A stretch of DNA of 64,000 nucleotides, from positions 1,346,001 to 1,410,000 of the forward strand of contig JADEYG010000002.1 of the NCBI GenBank assembly GCA_016906335.1. The letters are read 5' to 3'. The position numbers and the translations under genes were made by a program. The stretch is from Novakomyces olei. Lineage: Eukaryota; Ascomycota; Novakomycetes; Novakomycetales; Novakomycetaceae. A model generated the notes under the pieces. It ran no database searches and had not been told where the DNA came from. It saw only the letters and a program-made list of their open reading frames with translations. Shown here piece after piece: positions 24,691 through 36,978 of the stretch (the first letter of the stretch is position 1; every line of letters begins with the position of its first letter).

Positions 24691-27383
24691 ATGGCCTCTA
24701 TGGATGGGAAACCTTTAGCGTGCGAATGGAAAAATTGTCAATTTACCTCTAAAAGTGTAGAGGTGCTCTTTGTAAGTATTTTTGTTTTATCATCTCGAAT
24801 TTCGCTATTTACATTTTTGTTTCTCCACGTTTTGTTTGGCCGCCTTTTATCCTGTCCTGATCGCTTTGCTGGCGTCTTGATTTTGTCAGGTTTAGAGCAT
24901 CAATGGAGTCTTTCTTTTTTTCCCTGATTTATAATGTCATTAGTGTTTCTCCCTCTCCCTCTATCTGATCCCTGTTCCTTTCTCTTTTCCTTTCCCTTTT
25001 TTTTATTGCGGTGACTAATACGCAGGCACACCTTTGTGAAGATCATATCGGCCGCAAGAGCAAAAACAATCTGTGCCTCACCTGCGGCTGGGCCGGTTGC
25101 ACGGTTTCCAGTGCTAAGCGCGACCATATTACAAGCCATGTTCGTGTCCATATTCCGTTTAAGCCGCACGTCTGTGATCTGTGTGGCAAGAACTTCAAGC
25201 GTCCACAGGATCTGAGAAAGCATACAAAGACCCACAATCCTGACTCGGAGTCGACTGCCGGGGAGAGCAATAAATCGTCGTCTCCAGATCGGCTCTCGCA
25301 CTTGAGCCAGGCGACACCGCCCGACAACTGCCGGAGGAGTATCTCCTCTTCCTCTAATCCAGTCATAGAGCCTGGCAGCGTTTCGCCTGGAAAACATGCA
25401 AATGACTACGGATACAAGTCTCGGGCGGCAACAGTAAAGTCTGCTGCAACCAGGGCAGCAGCGTGGGCCACACCTTCTCCTGCATATGACGAAACAACGG
25501 CCGCTCGCTTCCATTTACTGCCAAAACCTCAACAGCACTTATCTCCGCCCGAGCATAATATGGGCAATGGCAGCATGGCACATATAGCCACGGGTCTGCA
25601 GTCGCCCTTGAGCTCTACCACATTCTCCGATACTGTTGCCAGGGAGGAAGCAAAATTACAGGAAGATGCAAGACTGCAGGAAGGAGAACTACGAAACAAA
25701 TACCAGCAAGGGCCACTGTGCCGGCACGTTCATCAATCATTGACTCCGCCAATTGACGATAGTGGGCACACACATTCGCCTCTGCTCTCCGCTGCACAGG
25801 TTGGGATGAGTGGAACAGAGGAGTCTTGGGGAAAAGGCCATATAGCCGACAATTATGGAGGGATAGGTATCGGCACAGGCGGATACTCTATTGCCGATGG
25901 CGTGGACACACCAGTTCTGCCTGCAAATGCTAATTTAAGCGCTATTTCTCCCGCATCAAACAAACGATCAGCCGACGAAATGACACGTAATTTCTTTATG
26001 GATATTAAACGGAGCCGAATTGAGCCTAAACTGAACCCGGAAATGGTCTCGCGACTTGTCGAAATTCACGATACTTGCTACCCGAATGACCAGAGGTTCC
26101 CGCCCAATGCTAATCTTGAGGATAGCAGAGGGAACAGTATAGCGGGTGTCGGCTACTCTCCGGGTCAGCTGGCGAGCAATACGAATCGCTCTTCTGCTAT
26201 ACTTGCTCAGAGCTATCACAGTCACGGACGAGCGGTAGAAGCGGGTCGTGAGGCGGCAGACTCTTTTGCCCATTTCTACGGAGAGACGGAGCCACTGTTC
26301 CCTTCGTCGGGCAATAAGGATGGCAGTGTAGACATGGCCGAGTACGATGCTGCTGCTGCTGATTTCTTACTGAGAGATGGAGCTCTGTGGTCACAGGAAA
26401 CTCTGGTTGGGGCAGACGAGTTTTTGAATCAATTAAACGCAGCAATGGACGAAAACATCTACTGCTCTAGTGCAGTTTATGGGCAGTCTGCTACTCCTCT
26501 GGCCTTTGCCCCTCAGCAGTCGGCTACTGGTAATGAGTCTATCGCTGAAACTTTTCAGCCTTCGCCTCTCAATTTACAGAGCACGTCTGCCGTGTTGTTT
26601 GCGGGTACACCTCCTGAATCTACTGCGGCAAGCTACAATATATATCCTCAAGTTTCCTCAGAGCCTGGGCTTGTCAATGGGCTATACTACAATAAGATCA
26701 ATCATTATAATATGGATAATAAGACCAATGACTATCATGGCGGCCTGAATAATTCGTATTTTTATCATGATTCTGGGAACGAATTAATGCCACATATTGC
26801 TCAGCCAGAAGCAAAAGATGCGCTGCTGTCTATCCACGCAGGAGGGTTACGTGAACCCGCCAGCCGGCCTAGTATTGGACGCAAAATTGAGAATGAAAAT
26901 AATGAAAACATCAAGAGTGGCGACAAAGAGAATGATTATAATAATAGCAAAAATTGCGACAATAAAAACAGCAATAAGGCTTTACGGACACGTGCTTCAA
27001 GCAAAGACGAATATGCCTCGGCGGAAGATTACTTGAAGGCTCGTGCGACGCTGTTGAGACTTCGTGCCACTGTTAAACGGTGGTTGGTTAGGCAGCAAGA
27101 ATCACGGACAGTCATGAACGGGGACGGTGACAAGAGCAAACAGGGCGGTAATTCAGTCGGCCACGAGTGCTCTTCGTCTTTAGCTATCGCGCTTCCAGAC
27201 GCTAAAGAGCAAGAGCTCTTGCTGCAATTTGGGCAGGCAATGCGAATGGGCCACGGCCATTCGTTGACTTCGGACTCGAAAGCAGATTTTTCTAATATTG
27301 ATGTTCCTGAGCATACTGCAAAGTCTACTTGCTCATTCAATGTTGCCACAGAATCTTCACTCTACCCGAATTTGTCAGTTTAA
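24691..27383 (+). CDS. RIM101: PacC/Rim101 pH-responsive zinc-finger transcription factor
   Basis: The master regulator of the response to ambient pH. Exons 24691-24771 and 25026-27383 give 812 residues. The intron ends CTAAT-acgcag. The N-terminus carries three C2H2 fingers of PacC type (about 10-105). The first begins CEWKNC, and the linker region contains HIGRKSKNN. The third finger reads [17 protein letters not shown], the DNA-reading helix of the family. The rest is a long Ser/Asn-rich tail. The last residues, Ser-Leu-Tyr-Pro-Asn-Leu-Ser-Val, include a YPxL motif (807-810), the type bound by PalA/Rim20. This is consistent with proteolytic activation at alkaline pH. PacC-type GCCAAG sites occur before this gene and before the GAS1/PHR gene. 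Confidence 0.94.
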
Positions 27384-27893
27384 TTCTCTTTATCTAAAGA
27401 GAAAAAGGATAAATAAATCAAAGATTAGAACAACAAATGTCTAGTTCATGTTCATTTATTATCAGTTTGATTTACAAGCACTGCTATTAATACTGTTTCT
27501 ATGGTTGTTTTTCGTGTTTGCACTCGAGTCTGTTGTTTGACTACTTGCTCTGTTCCATTAGGTCGCTATCATTGGAGTTTGATTGTCTTGGGTTTTCGTG
27601 GCAGCTGTTTTGTTTTTCGCTGAGGTATTCTGTTTAGTAATTCATCGGGCAGAGTTGTGTTTCACGCAAGCGTGTTCCGCATAGGCTCTGCTTCGCTTTT
27701 CATATTTACATTCCTTTTAAAGAGATTTATCAAAATTCAAATTGGTATTAATCAAATACTTGAATGTAGACTGCTCAATGTACATATAATAATATTACTC
27801 GATAAAGATATCAAGTAGGGTTAGGGTTAATGTTAGGAAAAGTTCTGAAATTAATTAATTATTCATTTTTGCAAATTGTTCTGTTTCTTTGCG
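27384..27893. other. Intergenic region between RIM101 and SGD1
   Basis: No coding region. It includes the TTAGGG-type element described next. Confidence 0.5.
27814..27830 (+). promoter_or_regulatory. Telomere-like TTAGGG element upstream of SGD1
   Basis: Two overlapping AGGGTT units lie about 65-80 bp before the SGD1 start codon. Such sequences are bound by Tbf1/Teb1-type factors in promoters of ribosome-biogenesis and snoRNA genes in several yeasts. The link here is inference from position and gene function. Confidence 0.4.
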
Positions 27894-30083
27894 ATGGCCA
27901 AACGTGACATCAAAAGAAGGAGATTACATGAAAGCCATGACACGGCAAAAACGCCTTCAAGGCTTCACAAAATCACTGAACCGTCTGATCCAGATGACGA
28001 AGCCATAGACTACTATGCTAAGAAATTAGGACTTACAAACGGCCTTAAATCTTCAGTTCTTAATGACATCAATGGTAATACGAACTTTTGTTCTTTTGCT
28101 GAACCGAGCAGATTTATTTGGATTTGATGCAGATGGTACAGAGCTTGCTTCTGATGGGAACCCTATTGTACCAACAGAAGAAGAAGACGGTGAAGAAGAA
28201 GAGACAGGGGAGGAAGATTCGGTCTCTGGCCCGGAAGACGTGGAGAAAAAGGTAGTAAAAGATCCTTTAAAACCATCTATCGATCCGTACAAGCCAGCAG
28301 TTGATCCTGAAAAATCAGTGGCAAAGTATGTCCCGCCAAAACTTCGAGCGGGTGGAGTGTCAGAGTCAGATAAGAACACGATAGCAGCAAAGCGTGCAAT
28401 TCGAGGTCTTGTGAACAGGTAAATTAAATCATTAAACAAAAGCAGTTGCTAATAAGCAATAGGCTTTCTCAAGCGAATATTGCTAGTATTGTGAATGAAT
28501 TGGAATCCCTCTATCGCACGTACCCGCGGCATTTGGTGACATCTATATTTACAGACACCGTAATTGAGCAAATAACTTCCAGAGCCTCGCTACTGGAAAG
28601 TTTCGTCGTGATTCAGGCGGCTGCGGTTGCCAGCGTGTATCGGATAGTGGGAGTCGATTTTGGTGCTCATTTTGTGCAAACATTGGTGGAAAAGTTTAAT
28701 GCATACTGCGAACAAGCGAGAGCAGAAAAGGATAATCGTCTGCCTCACAAGGAGGGACCTAATCTAATCGTTTTGGTAACAGAACTTTACAATTTTCGAG
28801 TGGTTTCATGCCATTTGTTATACGATTTAATACGAGCTTTTTTGGCCAATGTTGATGAGCTGAATACGGAGTTACTTTTGCGTGTCATCAAAAGTGAGTA
28901 TTTCTTATTTATTTATTCTTCTGACCGGATTTGAACAGATTGCGGCCCCCAACTTCGGTCTGACGACCCATCGGCTTTGAAGGATATTGTGCTAGATTTG
29001 CAAAAATCTATTGCCCGGCTAGAGGCTGATCAAATTACACCACGGACACGTTTTATGGTTGAGACAATACAAAATTTGAAGAACAACAAGAGCCGTCCCA
29101 ATTCAGCACAAGTTTCAACACAAGCCCTGGTGACTCAAATGAAAAGGTATCTGGGCGGACTCCAGGAGAAGAGAGTTCTTCGGGCCACTGAGCCTCTTCG
29201 CGTGCGTCTGCAAGATATTCTGGCGATTGACGAGCGGGGCAAATGGTGGCTTGTTGGTGCTTCTTGGAAAAACAGTACGGATTCCACTGAATCCTTGGAC
29301 GCAGCACGAAATGAAGCAATCACATCTAACCAGCCAGAGTCGGATGACCAAGTAACGCAACTGATGGCCTTGGCTAGAAAGCTGCGTATAAATACGGATA
29401 TACGACGGGCAATTTTTGTCAGTATAATGTCGAGCGGCGAGTATATGGAGGCCTATGAAAAGTTGAACCGTCTGCGTCTGAAAAAAGCGCAGGAACTAGA
29501 GATTCCACGTGTTTTGCTGCAATGTTTACAGGCAGAAAAGGCGTATAATGCGTACTACGCCATGCTAGCACAACGCATCTGCCTGCACAGCCATAAATTG
29601 AAAAAGGCTTTCCAGTTTTGTTTATGGGACTTCTTCAAGCATTTAGGTGAGCAATTTGACGGAGACGCAGAGGTCGATGAAGTAAATAACAATGCAAAAG
29701 TTTCAGCAAGAAGAATTGCAAACATGGCATTTTTCTATGCAAAGCTGGTAGCTGAATCGGCCCAGCCCATCACAATCCTCAAGGTCCTGGCCTTGGCACG
29801 AGCCCGAAAGGACACGGCTCTTTTTGTTGAGCTTTTGCTAACGCGAGTCCTGCAAATAATCCAATCGCAGCAACCAGAGACAGCAGTGGGAGAGAGGTCT
29901 GTTATTGCTATATTCTCCAGAGCGCTAGAGGTATCGGCCGACTTTGCCATTGATCTCGATATTTTCTTCAAGAAGCATGTGGTCAGTTCGCCTTTACTCA
30001 CTATAGACATTGATGACGAGGCGCGCCGTCAGCAATTGTATCGTCTCGCAAAAGTAGCGCGTACATGTTTGCGCCAGAAATAG
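27894..30083 (+). CDS. SGD1: Nucleolar MIF4G/MA3 protein Sgd1 (NOM1 homologue)
   Basis: A nucleolar factor for 40S ribosomal subunit maturation. Exons 27894-28074, 28112-28418, 28463-28893 and 28939-30083 give 687 residues. The three introns are only 37, 44 and 45 nt. Each has a GCTGAA, GCTAAT or CTGACC branch-like site just before its AG. The N-terminus is basic (Lys-Arg-Asp-Ile-Lys-Arg-Arg-Arg), and an acidic patch is followed by the conserved YVPPKLR. The MIF4G repeats cover about 140-400 and the MA3 domain about 430-570. The ATG at 27894 opens the basic tail. Confidence 0.92.
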
Positions 30084-30660
30084 GCTGCTACTGGTCGAGA
30101 AAATAGCCTCATAGATTATGTTCTGTAAAAAAGTAAAAATCATTGTTTACAATTGTTGCTCAAGTTTTCTATCGTAATGTTTGCGTGCTTGTTTGGTTCT
30201 GCTTATGCTATCCTAAGGACGGCCGTCAGAATAAATAAGATAATCATTTGATAATAACTATAATAATCGCGTTATTGACTGTTAAAATATCATTACACTA
30301 TTGAATTTTTTTCTGCAAATATACAATACGCACACATACATTAATACACATAATCCTAATTTCCAGTAATGCGCCGAGACTTTTGGTAAAATCGGCACAT
30401 CAAAATTAGATTACTTGTGATTGTCAAAACTGGTTTATCGTAACCTCAATAAAAAATAAAAAAAATAAAAAAATAAAAAAATAAAAAAATAAATTCTTAA
30501 TCACAAGATTTGATAAACCCGACTATAACTTGCAGAACGAAAAAAGAACAATAAAAAGTCAATAGTAAAAACACAAAACTAATAAAAATTTGAAACTTTT
30601 ATCCAGCAGCTGTCACAATTTTTCCCAGTCGCAAGTGATTCAGACAAAACCAAAGCCATC
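30084..30660. other. Intergenic region, SHM2 promoter
   Basis: AT-rich with no coding region. An (A4-7T)n simple repeat lies at 30448-30492. Confidence 0.5.
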
Positions 30661-32366
30661 ATGTCGTCAGAGCAGGGAGTAATGTTTACGCGGCTCAAGG
30701 AGCAGGACCCGACGGTCGCTGAAATTATGGCGAATGAAACAAAACGCCAATTGTCATCTGTCAATTTGATCGCATCAGAGAATTTTACTTCTCGTGCAGT
30801 CATGGATGCATTGGGTTCAGTCATGTCAAACAAGTATGCCCTCAACACATATTTTGTCGAGTATTTCAAATCATCTTTACTCGAAATATTTCCGTGTGCT
30901 TTCCGGATTTATTATCCTGTCGACCATGTTTTTTTTTTTTGTTTTTTTTTTTTTAAATTATTTAATTTTCTCCTTTTATTAATTTTGAACAGGTACTCTG
31001 AGGGTTACCCTGGAGCGCGCTACTATGGTGGCAACAAGTACATTGACGAAATCGAGACTCTTTGCCAGCAACGTGCCCTGGAGGCATTCGGCTTGGACTC
31101 CGCTAAATGGGGCGTGAACGTTCAGCCTCTGTCTGGCTCGCCAGCTAACCTGCAAGTTTACCAGGCAATAATGCGGCCCCACGAACGTCTAATGGGCTTG
31201 GATCTTCCCCACGGTGGACATTTGTCCCACGGGTATCAGACGGACACGAAAAAGATCTCTGCAGTTTCTACTTACTTTGAAACAATGCCGTACCGTGTGG
31301 ACCCGGCCACTGGTATCATTGACTATGACATGCTGGAAAAGACTGCACAACTTTTCCGCCCCAAGGTACTGGTTGCAGGCACTTCTGCCTATTGCCGCCT
31401 TATCGACTACAAACGCATGAGGGAGATTGCGGACTCTGTTAATGCTTACCTCATGGTTGATATGGCTCATATTTCCGGCCTAATTGCTGCCGGTGTAATT
31501 CCTTCGCCGTTTGAGTATGCGGATATTGTTACAACCACGACCCACAAGTCTCTGCGTGGGCCCCGTGGAGCTATGATCTTTTACCGACGTGGACTGCGTA
31601 GTCAAGGACCCAAGGGACCTGTTTATTATGACTTGGAGAACGCTATTAACTTTAGCGTTTTCCCTGGCCACCAGGGTGGCCCGCATAATCATACAATCAC
31701 TGCATTGGCTGTTGCCTTGAAGCAGACTACTACGCCAGAGTACAAGGAGTACCAGGCCCAGGTGCTCAAGAACGCCAAAGCTGCGGAGAACGCGTTCCGT
31801 AAACTCGGTTACCAGTTGGTTTCCGATGGTACTGATTCGCACATGTAAGTGGACTTATATTAAATATTTGCTTGGCGTTCGGTTGTGTTTGTTTTTTATT
31901 CACATTTGCGAATACTTAATTTACTATTCTCTTTGCGGCTCCCTTTTGTACTTTTTTCATATCAACTAATCGAAATTTGAAACTAATTGCTAGGGTTCTT
32001 GTAAACGTAAAGTCCAAGGGACTGGACGGTGCCCGGGCTGAACGTATGTTGGAGCTTATCAATATTGCTTGCAATAAAAACACGATCCCAACAGACAAAT
32101 CTGCTCTCTCGCCCTCGGGTTTGCGTATCGGTGCACCGGCAATGACTACTCGCGGCATGAAAGAGGCTGACTTTGAGCGCATTGTTTCGTACATTGATCG
32201 TGCGTTGACATTTGGACTTGATTTGCAAAAGAGCCTGCCCCGTGAAGCCAACAAGCTCAAGGACTGGAAAGCGGCTGTCGGCGAAGGTGAAGGTATCGAG
32301 GGATTGGATACACTCCGGGATGAAGTTGCTGCATGGGCCAGCTCTTATCCTCTGGCTCAGTCGTAA
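30661..32366 (+). CDS. SHM2: Serine hydroxymethyltransferase, probably cytosolic
   Basis: A pyridoxal-phosphate enzyme that converts serine and tetrahydrofolate to glycine and 5,10-methylene-tetrahydrofolate. Exons 30661-30833, 30993-31844 and 31994-32366 give 465 residues, the usual cytosolic length. There is no presequence: the N-terminus starts directly with the first helix. The PLP lysine is Lys243 in [13 protein letters not shown], and the substrate-binding [14 protein letters not shown] is rebuilt exactly across the first splice junction. The first intron carries long T runs. Confidence 0.96.
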
Positions 32367-33538
32367 TTAAGAAGGCACAATTAAATCATGTTTAATAAAA
32401 TAAAAAATAAAACTAACCCTTGACGTGAGCAAATGAAAGGTATCGAAAATACAAAATGTTGTCGCACGTTGTTGAATTATTAATTTATCCTATTACGACT
32501 TAAGATCACGAAACCTTAGACCAATACCTGTTTTGCTTGCCATGTATAATGCTAGATAGTACATTTAAGCCCTAATGCCTAGTTTTTTTATTTTGATTAT
32601 GGGCTCCATCTACAACCGAACCTTGTGTTTCAAGCAAGCCTAATCGCCCCCTCTTGATCTGCACGTGATATCTCATATATTGCAAGGTGGAGGAGCTACG
32701 TGGGGGTCCATTACTATTTTCGTACAACATTTGTGATCTGATACATAAAATTAATATGTATGTTCATTTTCTGATAAATTAATATTCTGGCAAATTAATA
32801 TTCTGGCAAATTAATATTCTAATTGTATGTATTTCCATATGGAAGGGGCGAATACAAATGCGAGCTGGCCGGGAGGCTCTTTTGAAACAAAAATCAATAC
32901 GATATATTATTTCTCGTAGTTGAATATAGCCGGAGCGCGTGATCGCCTGTCAAAAGTGAGCAGGAGCTGTTCTAATTATAACTATGAACCTATAGATTTC
33001 TATGGCAAAAGCCTTCCCAAGACCCTAATCACAACCCTAATCATAACCCCAATCATAACCCCATATTATTCCCGATACGGTATTCGTACATTAGTATCCA
33101 ATGAAAGTGCACCATTTCCGGCCGCCGATCTAGAGTGAAATATAAAATCACGTGGTTCCTTCCGTTCCTCGTAAATGATGAACGTGTCCCGAAGTCATCC
33201 GCGATTATATACTCAGCTTGGTCATCTCTTCAGCCGACTGTGAACCTCTTTAATATACAAAAAGCTTTAGACTGAGCCATCGATGCTCACAATCGTTATC
33301 GCCCTGCTGCCCGTGTCCCTGTTGTATATTTAGTGCTATTATTACGTAAAAGTGAGCCGGACATGAGCGGGCCGATCTCGCCGAACTTAGTGTGCCGTTG
33401 AATGGTCTGCCAAGTAAGAATATCTAGAATGGATGATCCAACAATTATACATGTAAATATTACTATATAAAAAGCAGAGGACTAATCCAAGACATCCATC
33501 CACTCAAATCCGTCTTGGACCGATACCGAAAAGTCACA
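32367..33538. other. Intergenic region upstream of the phosphoketolase gene
   Basis: 1.2 kb without a supported gene. It holds a short 17-bp tandem repeat (about 32772-32821, unit ctggcaaattaatatt) and a block of degenerate telomere-like units (accctaatcaca, ataacccca) at 33022-33063. Confidence 0.5.
33022..33063. repeat. Degenerate CCCTAATC-type repeats
   Basis: Five or so units resembling ccctaatcacaa or ccaatcataa follow each other. They are reminiscent of telomeric repeats but irregular and internal. Confidence 0.6.
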
Positions 33539-36500
33539 ATGGTTGACGCTCAGCTGAACCATCAACCCAACCCGCCACCGGAGCCTTCGAATCTTCCTGA
33601 CGTTGCTCTGCAACTGGCTCCAGATGTTCCGTACTCTAAAGAATCTGTGCCAGCGGCAGATTTGGCAAAACTCAAGAAGGCCCAGCGCCTCTCGGAGTAC
33701 ATTGCCGCAGCAATGATCTTTATGAGACGCAATGGGCTGTTGGAGGAGCCATTGACTGCTGAGCAGATCAAACCTCGTCTGCTTGGTCACTGGGGCACGT
33801 GCCCTGGTCTCATCCTAATCTACAGTGTCGCAAATTACGCTATCCTCAAGCACAATCTCGACATGTTTTACGTCACGGGTCCCGGCCACGGAGCACCCGC
33901 TATCCTGGCTTCCCTTTGGATTGAAGGCACTTTGGAAAAGTTCTATCCCCGCTACAGCCGCACCCGCCAGGGACTGACACACTTGATTTCCTCGTTTTCC
34001 GTGCCCGGTGGGTTCCCCAGGTACGTGATTCTTGTTTTATTAGTATTTATTATTTGCATATTATAAGTGGCAGTTTTTATGTGGCAAGTTTTATGTGGCA
34101 ATTTTGTTTCATCAACTTGCCGTTATAGTAGTTCGTCATACTATATTTTGTCATATTACTTGTCATCTCGTATTTTTACATTTTACTGTTATATTGTATT
34201 TGCCGTTATACTGTCTTATTATGTCTGCCGTCTGTCATACTATACTTTCCCTTATACTTGTCATTTTTATGACAAATTATTGAGCGCTACATGTGTCTTT
34301 CTCCAATGTTACTAACATGTCAGCCATGTCAACGCCGAAGTACCCGGTTCCATCCACGAAGGAGGTGAATTGGGATATGCGCTGGCTGTGGCGTACGGGT
34401 CGGTCATGGACCGGCCAAACTTGATTACAACGGTCGTCGTTGGCGACGGTGAGGCCGAGACTGGTCCTACTGCCACGTAAGTTTAACGTTCTTGAGGGGC
34501 CTTGGTCAATCTAACTTTGGACTAGCGCATGGCACGCACACAAGTACATTGACCCGAGAGAGTCGGGTGCAGTAATCCCAGTTTTGCACGTGAACGGCTT
34601 CAAGATCTCGGAGCGTACTATTTACGGTACAATGGATGACAAGGAGATCATTTCCCTTTTCACGTAAGTACTGCAGATATTTGGCTGCTTTCTTTGTTTC
34701 GTGTCTGTATTCCTGTTGCCCTTTTGCTCAAGCGCTGCTTCATAGTTGCAATGATGTTTATTGATATATTTTGTTGAGTCCAATCCAGTTTCTCTGGTCA
34801 TTATTTATCTTTTATTCTTTTTTATTTGTATATACAATTTGTTTATTTTTATTTGTATATTATTATTCACTCGTCAATTCTAACTTTGCAGTGGCTTTGG
34901 ACATCAGGTTCGTATTGTCAAAGACCTTGAAAACATAAATGAAGAGCTCGTTGCCACATTTGACTGGGCCGTTTCCGAGATTCGTCGTATCCAGGGTCTT
35001 GCACGCAGTGGCAAGGCCATGGTTAAAGCCCGTTTCCCCATGATTGTGCTGCGTACACCCAAAGGCTGGACAGGGCCAAAAGCACTGAATCATGAGCCCA
35101 TTGAAGGCAGTTTCCGTGCTCATCAAGTGCCGCTTCCTCTCGCTAAAACGGACGAGACGCAGCTGGAAATGCTGAGGCAATGGCTCACATCGTACAAGCA
35201 CGAAGAGCTACTGGACAAGTCCACGGGGGCTCCCATTCAAGATATCCTGGATATTCAGCCGCCGGCAGACAAGACGATGGGATCTCGGCCCGAGACTTAT
35301 AGGGCGTACGAGCCTCTGAATGTGCCTGACTGGAAGCAGTGTGCTCTGGAGAAGTTTGCTTTAGCTTCTGCCACTAAAACAACAGGAAATCTACTTGATC
35401 TTGCCCTGGTAGCGAACCCGAAATCTCTGCGTATCTTTAGTCCAGACGAGCTTGTGTCCAACAAGCTGGATGCCGTCTTCAATCACACTCACCGCAACTT
35501 CCAGGACGATCCAGAAACTGCGAATGACGGTGGACGGGTGATTGAGGTTCTGAGCGAACATACTTGTGAAGGTTGGATGCAGGGCTATGTCCTCACTGGC
35601 CGCTCTGCCATTTTCCCTTCGTACGAGGCCTTTTTACCTATTGTTGCCTCAATGACAGTGCAATATGCAAAGTTTTTAAAGACGCTGGAGGAGGTTAGAT
35701 GGCGTGGCGACGTTGGCTCTCTGAACTATATAACAACCTCCACTTGGGCCCGTCAAGAGCACAACGGGTTCTCCCACCAGTCCCCTCGATTCGTTTCCAC
35801 TGTGCTCTCGCTAAAGCCCAAGATTGGCCGCGTCTATTTCCCACCGGACGCGAACTGTTTCCTCAGCACAATGGCACATTGTCTGCGCAGCAAAAATTAT
35901 ATAAATCTGCTGATTGGCAGCAAACAGATCAACCCCACATGGCTCAATGCTGAGGAGGCAGAATTGCACTGTGTAGCGGGCGCCAGTATCTGGGAGTTTG
36001 CTTCCACTGAAAAGGGACTAGACCCAGACGTTGTCCTCGTCGGTATTGGCTGCGAGCTCACCTTTGAGGTTGTCGCTGCTGCTGCAATGCTGAGACAAGA
36101 CGTACCTGATTTGCGTGTGCGTGTGGTCAACGTCACTGACCTTATGATTCTCGGCGAAGGCCATCCTCACTCATTGTCCGAGTCGGCCTTTGAATCGCTC
36201 TTTACAAAGGACAAACCTCTGCACTTCAATTACCACGGAATCGCTGGCGATCTGCGTTCGCTCCTGTTTGGACGTTACTGTGATGAGCGCACAACCGTTC
36301 GCTCCTACAACGAGGAGGGAACCACCACTACTCCGTTCCATGTATGCCGATTATATCTATACATCTCTTTGTTTTTTCTGTGAATTTTTTTCTTTTGTTT
36401 TCTGAATTCTCATCGCTAACAACCAGATGATGGTAGTCAACGAAACATCGCGTTTCCATGTGGCAATCTCTGCACTGCGCAATTCTCAGAATAACGACAA

Positions 36501-36671
36501 GGTTTTCACACGCTCGCATTTGCTTGTCGCCAAGTACCAGCACTTGCTACGAAAGCACGAGGAATATATCCTGGAAAACGCGGCAGACCCGCCTAACGTA
36601 AGCGCTCAATTCATTTTTCTTGTTTTCCTGTTCTGACTGTTTAGATGTACGATCTGCCCAGGTTCGACTAG
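33539..36671 (+). CDS. Xylulose-5-phosphate/fructose-6-phosphate phosphoketolase
   Basis: A thiamine-diphosphate enzyme that splits sugar phosphates with inorganic phosphate to acetyl phosphate plus glyceraldehyde-3-phosphate or erythrose-4-phosphate. It gives a route from pentoses to C2 units. Six exons, 33539-34020, 34324-34476, 34526-34663, 34892-36341, 36427-36597 and 36645-36671, give 806 residues, the normal full length. Family motifs are [15 protein letters not shown] and the cofactor loop GDGEAETG. The last exon is only nine codons (Met-Tyr-Asp-Leu-Pro-Arg-Phe-Asp-stop). The introns are 303, 49, 228, 85 and 47 nt. Four of them show a clear CTAAC/TAAC or CTGAC site before the AG. The enzyme is bacterial in origin and scattered in fungi. 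Five introns argue for old residence. Confidence 0.95.
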
Positions 36672-36978
36672 GTCGAAAAGCCGGATTACGAAGAGTCAGG
36701 TGGTGCGATATCAGTGTTTTGTTTGTTGAGAGAGATGATTTGGTGACGATTAAATTATTAAATTATTAAGACACTTTCCAATGTTAGATAATTCAGATAG
36801 TTATTCTTTATAAATTTATATTTTTATTACAAGTCCGACAGGCCAGTTTCTCGTAACGGTAAACAATTGGGGGGGAATGTCTACAAATATCATGAATCAC
36901 GCATAATACAATTAGGCAATTGTAAAATTGTTACAAATTTTTAATCAATTCCTGTATTAATCTAGCCTTGATCTACAT
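36672..36978. other. Short convergent intergenic region
   Basis: AT-rich 3' flanks of the phosphoketolase and eIF3k genes. Nothing else is seen. Confidence 0.5.

Noticed and set aside
33022-33063. Internal telomere or chromosome fusion point
   Set aside because: The CCCTAATC-like units are few and irregular, and unbroken genes lie on both sides.
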